Assembly (NCBI GenBank): GCA_019413955.1
Contig: DXMX01000011.1
Location: forward strand, 3,044-19,554
Source: Collinsella sp.
Lineage (GTDB): Bacteria; Actinomycetota; Coriobacteriia; Coriobacteriales; Coriobacteriaceae
Direction of reading: 5' to 3'
DNA: 16,511 nt
Notes under the pieces: generated by a model
The model's input: only the letters and a program-made list of their open reading frames with translations
The model's database searches: none
Told to the model about the DNA's origin: nothing
In this document: positions 1 to 5,625 of the stretch, piece by piece
Position numbering within the stretch: position 1 is the first letter of the stretch
How the letters are laid out: the number at the start of each line of letters is the position of its first letter
Program-made: the position numbers and the translations under genes

Positions 1-16
1 GCACTGCTTTGATCAT
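1..16 (-). CDS. Start of an unidentified gene running off the left edge
   Basis: On the minus strand a strong ribosome site (GGGAGGAG, plus-strand positions 23-30) is followed after a suitable gap by ATG at 14-16 and codons reading M-I-K-A-V before the window ends. A second in-frame ATG lies two codons upstream (20-22) but sits too close to the ribosome site. Five residues do not allow a function call. The gene lies downstream of the terminator at 111-142 and so probably has its own promoter within 31-110, where the main visible structure is a palindromic repeat. Confidence 0.45.
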
Positions 17-30
17 ACGCATCTCCTCCC

Positions 31-66
31 ACCTGCCAAAAAGGGACAGGTTTATTTTGGTAGGTT
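31..66. repeat. Dispersed palindromic element, copy 1
   Basis: A 36-base imperfect palindrome. The arms ACCTGCCAAAA and TTTTGGTAGGT pair over 11 positions with one G-T wobble, around a loop containing GGGACAGG. An inverted copy at 7544-7580 matches at 31 of 36 positions, including the shared core GGGACAGGTTTATTTTGG. It lies between the terminator of the PTS/SIS operon and the ribosome site of the leftmost gene. It has the look of a REP-like intergenic element; function unknown. Confidence 0.75.
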
Positions 67-110
67 TTATCTGGGGTTTTGTGGCGCGACGGATACGCCC
101 TCCCCAAAGC

Positions 111-142
111 AAAAAAGGGGACGGGGCGCAAACCCCATCCCC
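111..142 (-). terminator. Intrinsic terminator of the PTS-SIS operon
   Basis: Read on the minus strand, GGGGATGGGG and CCCCGTCCCC form a 10-bp stem (one G-U pair) around a 6-base loop, directly followed by six T residues. It begins 34 bases after the stop codon of the SIS gene at 177. This is a textbook rho-independent terminator and marks the end of the operon that starts with PTS IIAB. Confidence 0.9.
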
Positions 143-176
143 TCTCAATCAACCCGTAAGGTCTACTTACTTGTGA

Positions 177-1160
177 TTAGTAGGAAAGCTTCCACATGTA
201 GCGACGCATGGTCAGCGGGTGCTGACGGGCCTCGGCGATCTGGTTGCCGTACTCGCGCATAACGGCGAGGTGCAGCAGCGGGTTGAAGTAGGTGACGACG
301 CTCGCGGGCACGGCGTCAGCCAGGCCGTAATCCTTGGAGTCGATCAGAGCGACCTTGGCGCCCATGCGCTCAAGGAAGGTGAGGGCGCGGGCGTCCATCG
401 GACGGGTAGCGCCATCGGACATGAAGAAGACGTAGGGCTTACCCTCGGTGGAAACCTCGAACGGGCCGTGGAAGTACTCGCCGGTGTTGTAGGCGGCGGC
501 GTCGATCCACTGCATCTCGGTGAACAGGAAGGCGGCGTGAGAGTAAGCCATCTTCTCGGAGGCACCAGAGGCCATGAAGTAGATCATCTTGTCGTCCTTG
601 AAGTCCTCGGCGAACTTCTTGGCGAGCTTCTTGCAGGACTGAGCGGCGTTCTCGCAGAGCTCGAAGACGTTGGTGAGGCCGGTGATCATGTCCTCGTAGT
701 GGTCATAGCCCTCGGTCTGCTGAAGGATCTCGACAGCAAGAGCGATGGCGTAGCCGGGCTTCTCGCACTTGGCAGCGAAGTTGGCGTGGAAGCCGTGAAC
801 GATGACGTAGTCAGCGTCGACGGTCAGAGCGGAGCCAGCCTTGTTGGTGAGGGAGACGACCGGGCAGTTGTGCTTCTTGGCGGTCTTGTTGGCCTCGACG
901 GTCTCGGGCGTGGAGCCACCGAGGGAGCAGGTGATCACGAAGGTGTGCTCGTTGACCCAGGAAGGCGTGTCGTAGTTGAACTCGTTAGCAGTGAAGATCT
1001 GAACGTTCAGCTTGTCCGTGTTGTTGGCCAGGAAGTACTTGGCGGGGTAAAGGTCGGACATGGAGGCACCGCAGCCGACGAAAGCGACGCTATGGATCTC
1101 GTGGTTGGACAGGACGTCAGCGACAATCTGCTTAGGGAGGTTAAGGTCGATCTCGTACAT
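177..1160 (-). CDS. SIS-domain sugar isomerase, FrlB/GfrF-like 6-phosphate deglycase (copy 1, PTS-linked)
   Basis: A cytoplasmic protein of 327 residues with two SIS (sugar isomerase) domains. Family knowledge: FrlB, FraB and GfrE/F cleave Amadori-product 6-phosphates (such as fructoselysine-6-P) to a sugar phosphate and an amine. Seen here: a first SIS phosphosugar loop GCGASMSD (29-36), a second loop CSLGGSTPET (78-87), and the motif NTGEYFHGPFEV (225-236). Glu215 and His231 stand 16 residues apart, the same spacing as the catalytic Glu/His pair of GlmS and FraB. The C-terminus RRYMWKLSY resembles the FrlB end and is shared with the second SIS gene at 5625. The ATG at 1160 was chosen because GAAAGGA lies 9 bases upstream; the open frame extends to 1259 without a ribosome site. 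It is the last gene of the PTS operon, 199 bp after IID, and is followed by a terminator. Deglycase is likely; an AgaS- or GlmS-like isomerase/deaminase is the alternative. Confidence 0.82.
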   Translation of the reverse strand: MYEIDLNLPKQIVADVLSNHEIHSVAFVGCGASMSDLYPAKYFLANNTDKLNVQIFTANEFNYDTPSWVNEHTFVITCSLGGSTPETVEANKTAKKHNCPVVSLTNKAGSALTVDADYVIVHGFHANFAAKCEKPGYAIALAVEILQQTEGYDHYEDMITGLTNVFELCENAAQSCKKLAKKFAEDFKDDKMIYFMASGASEKMAYSHAAFLFTEMQWIDAAAYNTGEYFHGPFEVSTEGKPYVFFMSDGATRPMDARALTFLERMGAKVALIDSKDYGLADAVPASVVTYFNPLLHLAVMREYGNQIAEARQHPLTMRRYMWKLSY

Positions 1161-1250
1161 CTGACACATTCCTTTCAATTTTTGCGGCGCCACATTGCCG
1201 GGCGCTCGCAGGGTTACTGTGGTTTGGACCGAGTCGCCGGCCCGTTGAGG

Positions 1251-1281
1251 ATGCGACAAAGGGACTGTCCCATTGTCGCAT
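1251..1281. repeat. 31-bp near-perfect palindrome in the IID-SIS gap
   Basis: The arms ATGCGACAA and TTGTCGCAT enclose GGGAC and GTCCC around a single central T, so 14 of 15 arm positions pair. The centre GGGACTGTCCC echoes GACTGTCCCC at 5409-5418, hinting at a second dispersed palindrome family. It lies 91 bp upstream of the SIS start inside the operon's longest intergenic gap and is probably transcribed as a stable hairpin. No U-tract follows on either strand. Confidence 0.75.
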
Positions 1282-1294
1282 TTTGGGGATGGAA

Positions 1295-1325
1295 GCCTGC
1301 CTGGGGTATGGGATGCCAGGCAGGC
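1295..1325. other. Strong GC hairpin in the IID-SIS gap
   Basis: GCCTGCCTGG (1295-1304) pairs perfectly with CCAGGCAGGC (1316-1325) across an 11-base loop. Read on the minus strand it comes 35 bases after the IID stop codon and lacks a proper T-run, so it looks like a 3'-end stabiliser or partial attenuator that could lower SIS expression relative to the PTS genes. The role is inferred. Confidence 0.65.
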
Positions 1326-1347
1326 CCCCGGGGGAAAGCGGTTAGGC

Positions 1348-1365
1348 GCTTAGTCGCGACTAAGC
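1348..1365. other. 18-bp perfect palindrome over the IID stop codon
   Basis: GCTTAGTCGCGACTAAGC is a perfect 18-bp palindrome. It contains the IID stop codon (1360-1362) and so encodes the protein's last residue. It could be a protein-binding site or a short hairpin at the end of the IID frame; nothing in the sequence decides which. Confidence 0.55.
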
Positions 1366-2193
1366 CAGGATGCCGACCGCGGAGAGGGCGATGCCGCCCA
1401 CAATGGCGATCACGAGAAGCCAACCGGTGTTGACGTTCTTCTTGATGAGCCAGTACATAAGGCCGGTGAGGCCAAGGGAGATCATCTGGGGCATCATGCC
1501 GTCCAGGATGTCCTGGATAACGACGGTGCCGTCAGCGAACTGCAGCGGGGTGGTGGCGCCGATCAGCGTGGCGATCATGCCGCCCACGGACATAAGACCC
1601 ACGATGCCGCAGACATACATGAGCTTCTCCATGAGGTCGCCGCCCTGAAGCTTGTTCAGGTACTCGTGGCCGCCCTGATAGCCCATCTTGGCTGCGAACC
1701 AAGTAATCAGCACGGAGGGGACGATGGAGATGAGAAGGGCCAGGATCGGGCCCATGATGGAGCCCTGCTGAGCCAGCTGAACGCCCAAGCCAAAGGCGAT
1801 AACGCGGATGGTGCCCTGGAAGAAGGAGTCACCGATGCCGGAAAGCGGGCCCATAAGGGAGGTCTTGACCGCATTAATCGAATCGGGGTTGAAGTTCTCG
1901 GGATCCTTGGCGTACTCCTCCTCCATGGAGGCGGCGAGGCCCAGGATGAAAGCGCTCGTCTGCGGGGTGCAGTTGTAGAACGCCATGTGACGGTGGTAAG
2001 CCTCTTTCTTAGCAGCAAGCTGCTTGGGGTCGGACTCGTCCGGATAGAGGCGATCGAGCGTGGGAACCATACCGTAGAGGAAGCCCATGTTCATCTGACG
2101 CTCGTAGTTCCAAGAGGCCTGGATGGCCCAGGAGCGCCAGAAGAACTGGCTGACCTTCTTGTTCAGGGACACGTCCTTGGTTGCGGTTGCCAT
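1360..2193 (-). CDS. PTS mannose-family transporter subunit IID
   Basis: The membrane subunit of a mannose-family phosphotransferase permease, 277 residues. With IIC it forms the sugar channel that receives phosphate from IIB. Family marks seen: FFWRSWAIQASWNYERQMNM (17-36) close to the N-terminus, the region around FYNCTPQTSAFILG, the conserved SLMGPLSGIGDSFFQGTIR in the middle, and hydrophobic segments towards the C-terminus, ending in ALSAVGILA. Length is typical (about 270-300 residues). The start ATG at 2193 follows AAGGAGGA by 7 bases, and this ribosome site overlaps the IIC stop codon (2207), so the two are translationally linked; the longer frame to 2310 is rejected. Next in the operon, after a 199-bp structured gap, is the SIS gene. 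Substrate cannot be read from IID alone. Confidence 0.95.
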   Translation of the reverse strand: MATATKDVSLNKKVSQFFWRSWAIQASWNYERQMNMGFLYGMVPTLDRLYPDESDPKQLAAKKEAYHRHMAFYNCTPQTSAFILGLAASMEEEYAKDPENFNPDSINAVKTSLMGPLSGIGDSFFQGTIRVIAFGLGVQLAQQGSIMGPILALLISIVPSVLITWFAAKMGYQGGHEYLNKLQGGDLMEKLMYVCGIVGLMSVGGMIATLIGATTPLQFADGTVVIQDILDGMMPQMISLGLTGLMYWLIKKNVNTGWLLVIAIVGGIALSAVGILA

Positions 2194-2206
2194 AGTGTGT
2201 TCCTCC

Positions 2207-3001
2207 TTAGTCTTCGTCGTCTTCGAGCGGATCGTAGTCGGAATCGACACCGGCGGCTGCATGGGAACCGTTGAACTTGAAGCCCATGAAGACGACAGCC
2301 AGGCACACACCGATCAGAGCGACCGCGATGACGGACAGGTTGAGGTAAGCGGCGAGCAGGAAACCGATGAACAGGAACGGAGTCATACCCTTCTTGATCA
2401 TCATGGTGAGCAGCAGAGCCAAGCCGTAGGCGGTCATGATCTTGGTCGAAACGTTAAGACCAGTGGACAGCCACTCGGGAACCATGTTGACGATGGCCTG
2501 AACCAGGTCGGTGCCAACAAAGACGGCGAGGAAAATCGGCAGGAAGTACATGATGGCGTACAAACCGGAGCCGGCGCAGATGTGCATACGGTAGGCGGTC
2601 TTGAACTTTCCGTTATCAATCGCGTTATCTGCCACATGGGTGAGGACGGCGATGATGGAACGGAACACGATGCCGAGAAGCTGACCCAGGACGGCGACCG
2701 GGATGGCGATCGTCATGGCGGTCTCGGCGGAAGCATCGGTCAGGCACGCAAAGGCAGCGGCCACGATGCCGCCCAGGACCATATCGGGCGGAACGGCGGC
2801 ACCGACCTGCACCAGGCCCATGGACACGAGCTCGACGGCGGCACCGACGGCAAGGCCGGTGGGCACATCGCCCAGCAGCAGACCGACGAGCGTAGCGCCA
2901 ACGAGGGGCTGCTCGAAGTTAAGACGACCGAGCAGGCGGGAGTCCCACATGCAGAACACGCCGACGAGGCCGACGAGCACCGCACTGATGAACGTATTCA
3001 T
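2207..3001 (-). CDS. PTS mannose-family transporter subunit IIC
   Basis: An integral membrane subunit of 264 residues, the typical family length. The N-terminal half shows the IIC-Man pattern: an opening hydrophobic helix, then QPLVGATLVGLLLGDVPTGL and the signature VQVGAAVPPDMVLGGIVAAA, followed by several more hydrophobic segments. The last 25 or so residues are a hydrophilic acidic tail ending in DPLEDDED, which should be cytoplasmic. The ATG at 3001 is preceded by AAAGGAG at good spacing. A short hairpin (CAGGC and GCCTG, 3019-3032) lies in the 36-bp gap after IIAB. IIC and IID are separated by only 13 bp. Together with IIAB this makes a complete Man-type permease. Confidence 0.95.
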   Translation of the reverse strand: MNTFISAVLVGLVGVFCMWDSRLLGRLNFEQPLVGATLVGLLLGDVPTGLAVGAAVELVSMGLVQVGAAVPPDMVLGGIVAAAFACLTDASAETAMTIAIPVAVLGQLLGIVFRSIIAVLTHVADNAIDNGKFKTAYRMHICAGSGLYAIMYFLPIFLAVFVGTDLVQAIVNMVPEWLSTGLNVSTKIMTAYGLALLLTMMIKKGMTPFLFIGFLLAAYLNLSVIAVALIGVCLAVVFMGFKFNGSHAAAGVDSDYDPLEDDED

Positions 3002-3037
3002 ACCCTTCTCCTTTCAGTCAGGCAAAAGCCTGGTTGA

Positions 3038-3961
3038 TTACAGCTTGGCGTCGATGTCGACGCTCTGATACGTAGGGGTCTGCTGGACGTAGAGCTTGAT
3101 GCCCATGTCGAGCAGCTGGTTGACGTCGGCCTTCTGGGTGGCGTCGAAGAAGACGGAGCTGTCCTTGCCGCCAATCTGATCGGCACCGTCGTGGTTGGCG
3201 GTGGCGCCCAGGTTGATGGCGTCGAGCTTGTAGCCCTGGCAGAACTGCAGCATCTCGGCAGTGTTGCCAAAGACAAACATGACGCGCTCGCCGAGGGTGT
3301 TGAGCTTGTCCATCTTGGCGAGGGCACGCTCGACGGTGAAGACGTTCAGGCGCACGCCCTGGGGCTTGGCCAGCTTAAGAGCGCCCTTCTTGATGTCATC
3401 GTTGGCGGCAGCGTTGTCGACGACGATGATGCGCTCGGCCTGAACCTTGGTGGTCCAGGTAAAGACGACCTGGCCGTGCAGCAGACGGTAGTCAAGACGT
3501 GCGAGGACGATCTTGGCGGGACCAGAGCTGTGACGGGACGCCTTGGCCTTCTTGGCGGGAGCCGCGACGGCCTCGACCGGTGCGTTGGGGTTGGTCAGAC
3601 CGGTACGGGCCTCGTTGATGAGGGCCGCGAGCTCGGCGCCCTTGATGGGGACGGGGCTCATAGCGAGCGTCAGTGCCAGCGGAATGTTGAAACCGCTGAC
3701 AACCGTGAACTTCGTGCCGTTCTTGGAAAGCTCGACCATGTTGTTGTTGACCGAGCTGCCGAGCATATCGGTCAGCACATAGACGGTGTCGTCCGCGTTG
3801 AACGTGGCGATCATGGCGTCCACCTTATTGGTGATGGGCTCCTTGTCGTCACGAGCAAGCGACACGACGTGGACGTTCGACACGTCGCCGAGAACCATCT
3901 CGAGCGTGTCTTTGGCGCCTGCGGCCAGGCCGCCATGAGATGCGAGAATGATCTGATTCAT
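3038..3961 (-). CDS. PTS mannose-family fused IIA-IIB component
   Basis: A cytoplasmic phosphocarrier of 307 residues, built like ManX. The IIA domain (about 1-130) has the phospho-histidine in ILASHGGLAAG (His9) and the conserved TDMLGSSVNN (64-73). A linker rich in Ala, Pro and Lys (about 124-148) leads to the IIB domain (about 150-307), whose phospho-histidine is His162 in ARLDYRLLHGQV. Phosphate passes from HPr to His9, then His162, then to the incoming sugar. The ATG at 3961 follows AAGGAGG. It is the first gene of the operon IIAB-IIC-IID-SIS. A TATAAT box lies at 3988-3993 on the minus strand. The association with FrlB-like enzymes points to a glycated amine or amino sugar rather than mannose itself, but this is inference. 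Confidence 0.94.
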   Translation of the reverse strand: MNQIILASHGGLAAGAKDTLEMVLGDVSNVHVVSLARDDKEPITNKVDAMIATFNADDTVYVLTDMLGSSVNNNMVELSKNGTKFTVVSGFNIPLALTLAMSPVPIKGAELAALINEARTGLTNPNAPVEAVAAPAKKAKASRHSSGPAKIVLARLDYRLLHGQVVFTWTTKVQAERIIVVDNAAANDDIKKGALKLAKPQGVRLNVFTVERALAKMDKLNTLGERVMFVFGNTAEMLQFCQGYKLDAINLGATANHDGADQIGGKDSSVFFDATQKADVNQLLDMGIKLYVQQTPTYQSVDIDAKL

Positions 3962-3977
3962 CTTGCCTCCTCCTTTT

Positions 3978-4006
3978 CGTTATGGTCATTATAACGTCTT
4001 ATATGT
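3978..4006 (-). promoter_or_regulatory. Promoter/operator region of the PTS operon
   Basis: The minus strand carries TATAATGACCATAACG just upstream of the ribosome site. TATAAT (3988-3993) is a perfect -10 box, but no good -35 hexamer is visible 16-18 bp upstream, as expected for an activator-dependent promoter. The 16-mer at 3978-3993 matches 5268-5283, upstream of the EamA gene, at 14 of 16 positions. On the plus strand GTTAT (3979-3983) and ATAAC (3991-3995) form an inverted repeat. The rest of the gap up to 4144 holds a 9-bp direct repeat GGCTGGATA (4088-4096 and 4107-4115). I see no clear terminator for the EamA gene there. Confidence 0.55.
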
Positions 4007-4144
4007 TGCTTATATTGCTAATTAGTATAAAGACCGTTCGCGGGTGAAAATCGACCGTTGACGGGCTTAACGTACTTGAAACGTTGGGGCTGGATAGGCC
4101 GGCGCTGGCTGGATAACCCCAGGCCAAACGCCGTGCACAATCCT

Positions 4145-5227
4145 CTATCGCACGAAGTACCAGGGGCTTTCCTGCACGGTGGGCTCCAGCGCGATGCCAG
4201 TGCGTTCCTTAAACAGATCCATGTCCTGAGATTTTTCGGTCCACCACGCGTTGGGCTTAAAGGTCATGCTCTCGACAATACGTTTGACAATGGCGCTGTT
4301 GCGCAGCCTGGAGAAGTCGGTGTTCATGATCAGGATGGACGCAAGCACCAGCACGATGCCCAGGACCTTGATCGCGCCGGCGGGCTCGGCGTAGACACCA
4401 ATGCCCAGCAGTACGGTGACGACCGTCTCGAATGACATTACGACGGGAACTTTCGACGTCTCGAGCCCCATGGACAGACCCTGCATATATAAGACATAGG
4501 CCACGGCTGTGGGGATGAGTCCAAAACCAAAGAACAGCAGCAGCAGCTGTGGCGACATTGCCGCGGCGACATCTGGCCACGGAGCCGCGATAGCCGCCAT
4601 AACCGCACCGCCAAAAACAAGGCCCCAAAACGTGACAGCCAGCGGGTGGACCGTCTTGGTTGCTATCCGGCTAAACACCGCGAGCGACGCGCCACAAAAG
4701 CCCGCGATCACGCCCGACGTGACGCCCCAAACCGAAAAATGAAAACCGGAAAGGTCGCCATTGGTCACTGCGAGTACACAGCCACCGATATTAAAAGCGA
4801 TGGCAACGAGCTTGTTGGGAGTCACATCCTCGCGATAAAGCACGCGGCCGAGCATGACGCCAAACACCGGCGAGGTGTAGAGCAGCACCGAGGCCGTGGA
4901 CATGCCCACCTCGCCCATGCACTCGTAATAAAGCGTGTTAGCGGTGGCGAGGCCGATAATGCCAAGAAGCGCACAGGGAACAAGCTCTTTAGGACTTGCC
5001 TTGAACAGTGCCAGGGGACCCGATGCTTTTCCCTCACGATCGCCTCCCTGGCAACCCATGAACGCCAAGACCGGAGCCATTAAGACGGCACCCGACAACA
5101 GGCGAAAGGCCGCCATGCTCTGAGACGAAACACCCAGGGCCGAGATGCCTTTTACAAAGATTCCGATGCTGCCCCACATAAGCGCGGCGATCAGCACCAG
5201 CACATAGCCCAGATTGCTTTTCTTCAA
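4145..5227 (-). CDS. EamA/DMT-family transporter with an extended C-terminal tail
   Basis: A polytopic inner-membrane carrier of the drug/metabolite transporter superfamily. It has two EamA repeats and about ten hydrophobic segments, from GYVLVLIAALMWGSIGIFV (7-25) to a last helix ending near 301. The family includes exporters of amino acids and metabolites. I place the start at TTG 5227 because GAGGAGG stands 5 bases before it; the GTG at 5263 has no ribosome site. This gives 360 residues. EamA proteins are usually near 300, and the excess is a hydrophilic tail (about 303-360) with WW (328-329) and a final SPWYFVR. The gene sits between the SIS gene at 5625 and the PTS operon and shares an upstream motif with the latter, so it may serve the same pathway, for example by exporting the amino acid released by deglycation. 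Substrate unknown. Confidence 0.88.
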   Translation of the reverse strand: MKKSNLGYVLVLIAALMWGSIGIFVKGISALGVSSQSMAAFRLLSGAVLMAPVLAFMGCQGGDREGKASGPLALFKASPKELVPCALLGIIGLATANTLYYECMGEVGMSTASVLLYTSPVFGVMLGRVLYREDVTPNKLVAIAFNIGGCVLAVTNGDLSGFHFSVWGVTSGVIAGFCGASLAVFSRIATKTVHPLAVTFWGLVFGGAVMAAIAAPWPDVAAAMSPQLLLLFFGFGLIPTAVAYVLYMQGLSMGLETSKVPVVMSFETVVTVLLGIGVYAEPAGAIKVLGIVLVLASILIMNTDFSRLRNSAIVKRIVESMTFKPNAWWTEKSQDMDLFKERTGIALEPTVQESPWYFVR

Positions 5228-5267
5228 CGCAGCCTCCTCGGTATTGTTTCCAATATGTTTCACACTA

Positions 5268-5295
5268 CGTTATAGTCGTTATATACATTTTTCAA
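5268..5295 (-). promoter_or_regulatory. Putative promoter and shared motif upstream of the EamA gene
   Basis: On the minus strand TTGAAA (5290-5295) and TATAAC (5269-5274) form a possible promoter with a short 15-bp spacer. Overlapping it, TATAACGACTATAACG (5268-5283) matches the motif before the PTS operon at 14 of 16 positions. On the plus strand 5271-5288 (TATAGTCGTTATATACAT) matches 6657-6674 in the regulator's operator region at 13 of 18. This fits a common regulator binding here, but it has not been shown. Confidence 0.5.
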
Positions 5296-5341
5296 GACAC
5301 AAATCGGCGAGCGGAAAAATCTGCTCTACCGCTACAACCCA

Positions 5342-5398
5342 TTGGTGCAAGGGGGTCAGGTTCATATGCGCCAACTTGGTGCAAAGTAACCTGTCCCC
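5342..5398. repeat. REP-like palindromic element with GGGGACAGGTT core
   Basis: GGGGTCAGGTT (5352-5362) and AACCTGTCCCC (5388-5398) pair at 10 of 11 positions. The loop contains a second small hairpin, GCGCCAA with TTGGTGC. The 9-mer TTGGTGCAA occurs at 5342-5350 and 5376-5384. The outer arm GGGGACAGGTT relates it to the elements at 31-66 and 7544-7580. It lies between two genes of the same strand and holds no credible ORF. Confidence 0.65.
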
Positions 5399-5415
5399 AA
5401 TGACTAGGACTGTCC

Positions 5416-5442
5416 CCAAGTGCCGAACGTCTCCAAGTGCCG
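5416..5442. repeat. Short 17-bp tandem duplication
   Basis: CCAAGTGCCG occurs at 5416-5425 and again at 5433-5442, a period of 17 bp, with related flanks (GTCCCC and GTCTCC). It abuts the REP-like element to its left and looks like debris of repeated insertion or slippage in this intergenic region. Confidence 0.55.
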
Positions 5443-5485
5443 CATCTGGGCCAAGGCGACGCCGATGCTTTGGCAACGCCAGCGA

Positions 5486-5584
5486 AAACCCACCTGAGCG
5501 AGCAAGGTGCCTTGAAGCGAAGCGGCATTGACCTTCTGGTCATGCCGCTGAAGCTGAAAGGCAGATTGCCGCTCAGGTGGGTTT
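5486..5584. repeat. 99-nt long hairpin, MITE- or REP-like
   Basis: The 15-bp outer arms AAACCCACCTGAGCG (5486-5500) and CGCTCAGGTGGGTTT (5570-5584) are perfect inverted repeats. Inside, GCAA/TTGC (5502-5505 and 5566-5569), TGCCTT/AAGGCA (5508-5513 and 5558-5563) and AGCGGCAT/ATGCCGCT (5521-5528 and 5542-5549) keep pairing down to a TTCT tetraloop at 5534-5537. CAGCG stands on both sides (5480-5484 and 5586-5590), one base from each end, and could be a target-site duplication. No ORF inside. It lies between the SIS stop (5625) and the EamA promoter. Confidence 0.8.
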
Positions 5585-5597
5585 GCAGCGTCGAGCC

Positions 5598-5625
5598 GTT
5601 ACGGCGTTTGGTAAAACGCCGTAAC
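5598..5625. other. Perfect 12-bp hairpin at the end of the second SIS gene
   Basis: GTTACGGCGTTT (5598-5609) and AAACGCCGTAAC (5614-5625) pair perfectly over a 4-base loop, touching the SIS stop codon at 5625-5627. Read from the SIS gene the stem is followed by GGCTCGACG, not a T-run, so it is not a classical terminator. It may protect or define the 3' end of the SIS mRNA. Confidence 0.6.

Noticed and set aside
1..16. Identification of the leftmost gene from its M-I-K-A-V start as a HAD hydrolase
   Set aside because: Many such enzymes begin this way, but five residues cannot support the assignment.
1295..1325. GC hairpin as a full terminator between IID and the SIS gene
   Set aside because: No T-run follows on the minus strand, and the SIS gene beyond it has no evident promoter of its own, so full termination is unlikely.
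219..1433. Plus-strand open frame of 404 codons opposite the SIS gene
   Set aside because: It mirrors the codon pattern of the conserved SIS protein, is Val/Gly/Leu-rich and crosses the structured gap; it is a shadow.
4088..4115. GGCTGGATA direct repeat as terminator or operator of the EamA gene
   Set aside because: The two 9-bp copies do not form a good stem followed by T residues, and no partner site was found; kept only as a remark.
5342..5384. Repeated TTGGTGCAA as a possible CRISPR remnant
   Set aside because: There are only two 9-bp copies, one spacing, and they belong to a palindromic element; no array and no cas gene is present.
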